Assembly: GCA_039029275.1 (NCBI GenBank)
Contig: JBCCGL010000004.1
Location: 304,215-368,214, forward strand
Reading direction: 5' to 3'
DNA: 64,000 nt
DNA from: JBCCGL01 sp039029275
GTDB lineage: Bacteria > Pseudomonadota > Gammaproteobacteria > JBCCGL01
The notes beneath the pieces are model-generated. The model had not been told where the DNA came from and searched no databases. It was given only the letters and a program-made list of their open reading frames with translations. This document shows, one piece after another, positions 60,352 to 64,000 of the stretch. Both the position numbers and the translations under genes were made by a program. The number at the start of each line of letters is the position of its first letter. Position 1 is the first letter of the stretch.

Positions 60352-61569
60352 ATGCCATCTACAACCACGATTCTTGCGATAGACGACGACGCGTTCACTC
60401 AAAAAGTGATCGGTCGTGCATTTGACGGAGAGCCTTTCGAGCTGGCGTTCGCGTCGAGCGGGCAAGAAGGTATCGATAAAGCCAACGGCGATCGGCCGGA
60501 TATCATTCTGCTGGACATCGAAATGCCCGAAATGAACGGCTATGAGGTGTGTGAGCACATAAAAGCAGACTCAGAACTCAGGTCTATCCCGGTTGTGTTT
60601 TTGTCCTCACACGGCGACCTGCGCAGCAGAATGCAAGGCTATGAGGCCGGCGCCCAGGATTTTCTGGTCAAACCTTTTGAACAGCCCGATCTCATCGCCA
60701 AGATGCGAATGATGTGCCAGTTCATCGAGAACCAGAAGGCGCTGGCAGATTCCGCGCAAACCGCGCAAAAAGTCGCGTACGAAGCACTGAACACATCCAG
60801 CGACATGGGATTGGCCATGCGCTTCATTGAGGACACCTACAGTTATCGAAACTACGCTGAGCTTGCGCAGGCGCTCATAGTAACGCTGGCGCAGTACCAA
60901 CTCGAAACGGTCTTGATGCTTCTGGAGGACGGTGATCCGAGCTGGTATACCTCAGGACAACCCGTTGCACCGCTGGAACAGGAAATGATGGGGTTAAGTG
61001 AGCGCAATCAGCGCTTCACCGACTTCGGCGCGCGCACCATTGTGCACTATCAAAATCTGAGCCTGCTGGTAAAAAATATGCCGCTTGACGATCCGGAACG
61101 CTACGGTCGCATAAAGGATCTTGTGCCCGTGCTGTTGTCGGCTGCCGATGTCAAAATTAACTCGATACGCGCGGAGCAGGTCACCGAAGCGCAAAGCAGA
61201 GAGGTGCTGGATACATTCGGCGTGATTCGCTCGCAGCTGTTTCACCTCGCCAAAACCCTGATCGACAATCAGGCGGAGAGCAACCGAGTGCTGGAGGCGA
61301 TGGTGACTGAACTCAACACCGATTTTTTGCGGATGGGTTTGGAAGAAGACCAGGAAGCCTATTTGATCGGCCAACTGGATGCGTCGATCGAGGCCGCCGG
61401 CGAGAGGCTCGATAGCCGCGCGATGTTACATCACGTGTTCAGCGGAATCGTTGACAATCTGAAGCACATTGCGCAACAGCAAGAAGAGTTGCATCAGATG
61501 TTCGCCGCGAATAACGCGGAACCCGATTTAATTGAAGAAGACCCGGACGAAGGCATCGATCTATTTTAA
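60352..61569 (+). CDS. Response regulator with unrecognised C-terminal domain
   Basis: A 405-residue protein. Residues 5-120 form a receiver domain with Asp11-13, phosphoacceptor Asp55 (LLDIEMPE) and Lys107 (LVKPFE), all correct. The rest (about 130-405) is helical with a possible GAF-like stretch (about 150-285) and no known DNA-binding or enzyme motif. The C-terminus is acidic. No histidine kinase is adjacent, so it is an orphan. It may act by protein-protein contact, e.g. in chemotaxis or phosphorelay. Confidence 0.8.
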   Translation: MPSTTTILAIDDDAFTQKVIGRAFDGEPFELAFASSGQEGIDKANGDRPDIILLDIEMPEMNGYEVCEHIKADSELRSIPVVFLSSHGDLRSRMQGYEAGAQDFLVKPFEQPDLIAKMRMMCQFIENQKALADSAQTAQKVAYEALNTSSDMGLAMRFIEDTYSYRNYAELAQALIVTLAQYQLETVLMLLEDGDPSWYTSGQPVAPLEQEMMGLSERNQRFTDFGARTIVHYQNLSLLVKNMPLDDPERYGRIKDLVPVLLSAADVKINSIRAEQVTEAQSREVLDTFGVIRSQLFHLAKTLIDNQAESNRVLEAMVTELNTDFLRMGLEEDQEAYLIGQLDASIEAAGERLDSRAMLHHVFSGIVDNLKHIAQQQEELHQMFAANNAEPDLIEEDPDEGIDLF

Positions 61570-61626
61570 TCCCTGCCCGCGTGCATTTCGCTATGATGCG
61601 CATCAATAGCCTCATCGGGTTGCGGT

Positions 61627-62256
61627 ATGAAACAAATCGACTGGTATCTGGATTTCATTTCTCCTTTCGCGTATCTGGCCAGCAGGTCGCTGCAAAAACT
61701 GCCGGACGGGTGCGATATCACCCCACACCCGATTCTTTTTGCCGGATTGCTCAAACACTGGGAGACCAAAGGTCCTGCAGAAATCCCGGCGATGAAGCAG
61801 TTCACTTTTCGCCACATAAGCTGGATCGCGCAGCGCGAAAACATACCGATCACTATGCCCCCGATGCACCCGTTTAACCCCTTAAAACTTCTGCGCCTGT
61901 GCATCGCCCTCGATTCCAGTGACGCGATCGTTGAACGATTATTCCGTTTCGTCTGGGAAGACGGACATAGCAGTGATAACCCCGATCAGTGGCACGCACT
62001 CGGTGATGAATTAGGACTCGTCGATATCGACGCAAGCGTGAGCGATGCAACCGTCAAAGGAAAATTGCTCGAGAACACAAACAATGCTATCGCACACAAT
62101 GTATTTGGCGTGCCCGCCTTCATTGTCGATGGCGAGCATTTCTGGGGTTTTGATTCTATCGATTTTCTGTGTGGTTACCTGGCCGATCCTGAACTGTTTT
62201 CCAGCGAGCTGATGCGGTCGGTTGACGCCATGCCCGCGGGCGTGACACGTCACTGA
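61627..62256 (+). CDS. 2-hydroxychromene-2-carboxylate isomerase-like / DsbA-family protein
   Basis: A 209-residue thioredoxin-fold protein of the HCCA isomerase/DsbA family: IDWYLDFISPFAYLASRSL has the SPF active-site serine in place of a CxxC, and FGVPAFIVDGEHFWGFDSIDFL is the conserved cis-Pro block. Glutathione-dependent isomerisation of aromatic breakdown intermediates is the known role of the family. No aromatic-degradation genes are nearby. Confidence 0.82.
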   Translation: MKQIDWYLDFISPFAYLASRSLQKLPDGCDITPHPILFAGLLKHWETKGPAEIPAMKQFTFRHISWIAQRENIPITMPPMHPFNPLKLLRLCIALDSSDAIVERLFRFVWEDGHSSDNPDQWHALGDELGLVDIDASVSDATVKGKLLENTNNAIAHNVFGVPAFIVDGEHFWGFDSIDFLCGYLADPELFSSELMRSVDAMPAGVTRH

Positions 62257-62276
62257 AGTTTAGTTACGCTCACGCT

Positions 62277-62915
62277 ATGAGTTCGTCAGGTAAAGGCCGC
62301 ACAACCCAGTTTCTGCAAGAAGCCTATGCGCTTGATTCAGATCGATCGATGCAAACGTTTTACGAAAACTGGGCAGACGAATACGACACGCAGCTCGAAG
62401 ACGCGCTGGACTATTTATCACCCACAAATTGCGCCGCGCTGTTTATGCGCCATGTTAGCGAGCGCAACTCGGAGATTCTTGATATCGGATGCGGAACCGG
62501 ACTCACCAGCGTCGACCTCGCCGCGGACGGCTACGCGCCGATAGACGGATTGGACTTCTCGGCCGCCATGTTGCGCAAAGCAGGTGAACGCGGTTTTTAT
62601 CGGAGTTTATTCGAAGCGGACTTAAATCAGCCCCTGCAAATAGCGAGCGACAAATACGATGCGGCAATCAGCACCGGCACGTTTACTCACGGGCACGTAG
62701 GTGCGGATCCGCTGGACGAAATTTTCCGCATTCTCAAACCCGGGGCAGTTTTTGCGTGCACTATCCATGAAGACGTCTGGCACGATCATGGCTTTGATCA
62801 AAAGCTGGATGCGTTGATCGCAGACAAGGTAATCAACATTCTCGAATTGGAGCGCGGCGTATTTTTTGAAGGCGGAAAAGAAGACGCATTGTACTACGCA
62901 TTGAAAAAGGTTTAA
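62277..62915 (+). CDS. Class I SAM-dependent methyltransferase
   Basis: A 212-residue protein with motif I EILDIGCGTGLTSVDLA, motif II around YDAAISTGTFTHGH and the later motif ILKPGAVFACTIHE. The substrate is unknown. It is 20 nt downstream of the DsbA-like gene in the same direction. Confidence 0.8.
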   Translation: MSSSGKGRTTQFLQEAYALDSDRSMQTFYENWADEYDTQLEDALDYLSPTNCAALFMRHVSERNSEILDIGCGTGLTSVDLAADGYAPIDGLDFSAAMLRKAGERGFYRSLFEADLNQPLQIASDKYDAAISTGTFTHGHVGADPLDEIFRILKPGAVFACTIHEDVWHDHGFDQKLDALIADKVINILELERGVFFEGGKEDALYYALKKV

Positions 62916-62999
62916 CCTCCCGCACCGTTCGAATTTCAAAGTGCTCTTTTTTACGCTCGACATAAACCTTATTTACTCCACGTATTCGCCAGTACACGA

Positions 63000-64000
63000 T
63001 TGAATTTTTCCAACACATCATTCGCCGAGCTGACAAAACTGCTCAAGCTCGCGATGCCACTTGCGCTGTACTACCTGACAGAAGTGGCAATGGGTTTGAC
63101 CAACATTTTGATCGTTGGTCGTCTTGGGAGTAACGAACTCGCGGCCGTTGGCCTCGCAGTCAACCTGATGATTGAGTTTGTGCTGGTTTGCTTTGGCATT
63201 CTTTCGATGGTCAGCGTGTTCAGCTCGCAGTCCTTGGGCAAGGGCGACAACAACGCGGTCACTCGCATTGTCGCGCAAGGCGTTTGGGTGGCTGCACTAT
63301 TGTCTGTCATTGCACTGATTTTCGGTTTTAACATTCCGAACATTTTCAGCGCAACCGGGCAAGACGCAGAGGTGACTCGAATCGCCCAGGACTACATCGT
63401 CTGGCTCGTCTGGTTTGTTCCATTCGCACTCGGGTTTGTCGTTCTGCGTAACTTTCTGGTTGTGCTGAATCACGCGCACGTTGTCTTGTACATAACCGTT
63501 CCTGCTCTAGTTCTTAACGGCGTACTGAACTACATACTCGTTCTTGGTTGGGATGCGATTGCATTTGAGGGGATGGACGTGGCAGGCGCCGGCCTTGGCA
63601 CAACGATCGTTAACGCTCTGATGTTTTTTGCGCTACTGGTATACGTTTCGCTGAGTTCGCGATGCGCAGCGTATCCAATCGTACACGCACTGCGCAATCT
63701 CGACCTAAGTATTTGCCGTGACATTTTCAAGTTCGGAACACCGGCCGGTGCGACCGCGTTCCTCGAGGGCGGGCTGTTTGCCGTTGTCGGTATTCTGATG
63801 GGTACTCTCGGTGCTGACTGGCTTGCGGCCAACGAAATTCTTTTTCATTGTATCGCCGTGACATTTGTCATCGCGGCGGCAGTGGGAGAAGCGGCGGCAG
63901 TGCGCATTGCCTATCACGTGGGCACAGGCAATGTCTCGCTAATACAATGGAACGCAAAAGCGGCATTCGTGCTTGGTTCGATTGTGATGCTGTTTTCAGC
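63000..64000 (+). CDS. MATE-family efflux transporter (3' truncated)
   Basis: An open frame of 333 codons runs to the window's right edge. From a TTG at 63000 or ATG at 63055, it reads PLALYYLTEVAMGLTNILIVGRLGSNELAAVGLAV, the MATE first-helix block, then several more hydrophobic segments (at least eight in the visible part) and a duplicated pattern at KFGTPAGATAFLEGGLFAVVGILMGTLG that starts the second half. Cation-coupled export of drugs or metabolites is the family role. Start codon uncertain. Confidence 0.8.
   Translation, partial: MNFSNTSFAELTKLLKLAMPLALYYLTEVAMGLTNILIVGRLGSNELAAVGLAVNLMIEFVLVCFGILSMVSVFSSQSLGKGDNNAVTRIVAQGVWVAALLSVIALIFGFNIPNIFSATGQDAEVTRIAQDYIVWLVWFVPFALGFVVLRNFLVVLNHAHVVLYITVPALVLNGVLNYILVLGWDAIAFEGMDVAGAGLGTTIVNALMFFALLVYVSLSSRCAAYPIVHALRNLDLSICRDIFKFGTPAGATAFLEGGLFAVVGILMGTLGADWLAANEILFHCIAVTFVIAAAVGEAAAVRIAYHVGTGNVSLIQWNAKAAFVLGSIVMLFS

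Noticed and set aside
1..64000. Mobile elements, tRNA/rRNA or CRISPR
   Set aside because: No transposase, integrase, tRNA-like cloverleaf, rRNA segment or direct-repeat array was seen on either strand.

Overview
The window is chromosomal DNA from a free-living, aerobic, probably marine gammaproteobacterium. I base this on the aa3-type cytochrome oxidase locus (coxB-coxA-ctaG-coxC with SURF1, a SCO-like protein, ctaA, cyoE and a DUF2909 twin-TM protein), a histidine-utilisation regulon of the HutF type with HutC operators, a DmdA-like (DMSP demethylase family) protein, a SoxR with its iron-sulfur cysteines, and peptide/amino-acid catabolic genes. It is gene dense. I see no rRNA, tRNA, CRISPR array, insertion sequence or prophage. 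The species is not determined.

Layout. 1-5.2 kb: a catabolic operon (TPP enzyme truncated at the window edge, aldehyde dehydrogenase, TcuA-like flavoprotein) converging on azlCD. 5.4-9.6 kb: small genes (TMEM65-like, YCII, DUF1992), then a Rieske protein divergent from soxR, with a 19-bp-spacer MerR-type promoter between them. 9.6-19.6 kb: two long paralogues with the order SAM-class III cyclase-AAA ATPase-TPR, flanking a thioesterase, a serine hydrolase and the DmdA-like protein. 19.7-24.7 kb: an LhgO-like oxidase and two ABC exporters. 24.8-27.2 kb: an IPNS-family oxygenase and a cytosolic class A beta-lactamase-like protein, divergent around a region with a 38-residue ORF that has a strong ribosome site. 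27.2-35.8 kb: cytochrome oxidase subunits and assembly genes. 35.9-40.6 kb: bioC-like, plsY, a LysR/TauD divergent pair and a lipoprotein. 40.8-60.2 kb: the histidine region. 60.3-64 kb: response regulator, HCCA-isomerase-like protein, methyltransferase and a truncated MATE transporter.

The histidine region is the most interesting part. Two perfect HutC-type palindromes lie in front of hutF-hutH-def (minus strand) and hutI-hutC-phyH-hutU-hutD (plus strand). Between them are an unrecognised 397-residue cupin-like protein, a complete branched-chain-type ABC importer (livKGFHM order) with a terminator-like hairpin in its leader, and a tightly packed BKACE-GNAT-HDAC-like operon. HutH, HutU, HutI and HutF would take histidine to N-formylglutamate. 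The usual last enzyme, HutG, is not in the window, while a peptide deformylase is translationally fused (TAGTG) to hutH, and a phytanoyl-CoA-dioxygenase-family enzyme is embedded by overlapping reading frames between hutC and hutU. A deformylase acting in place of HutG and an oxidative side branch of histidine catabolism are both inferences, but specific and testable.
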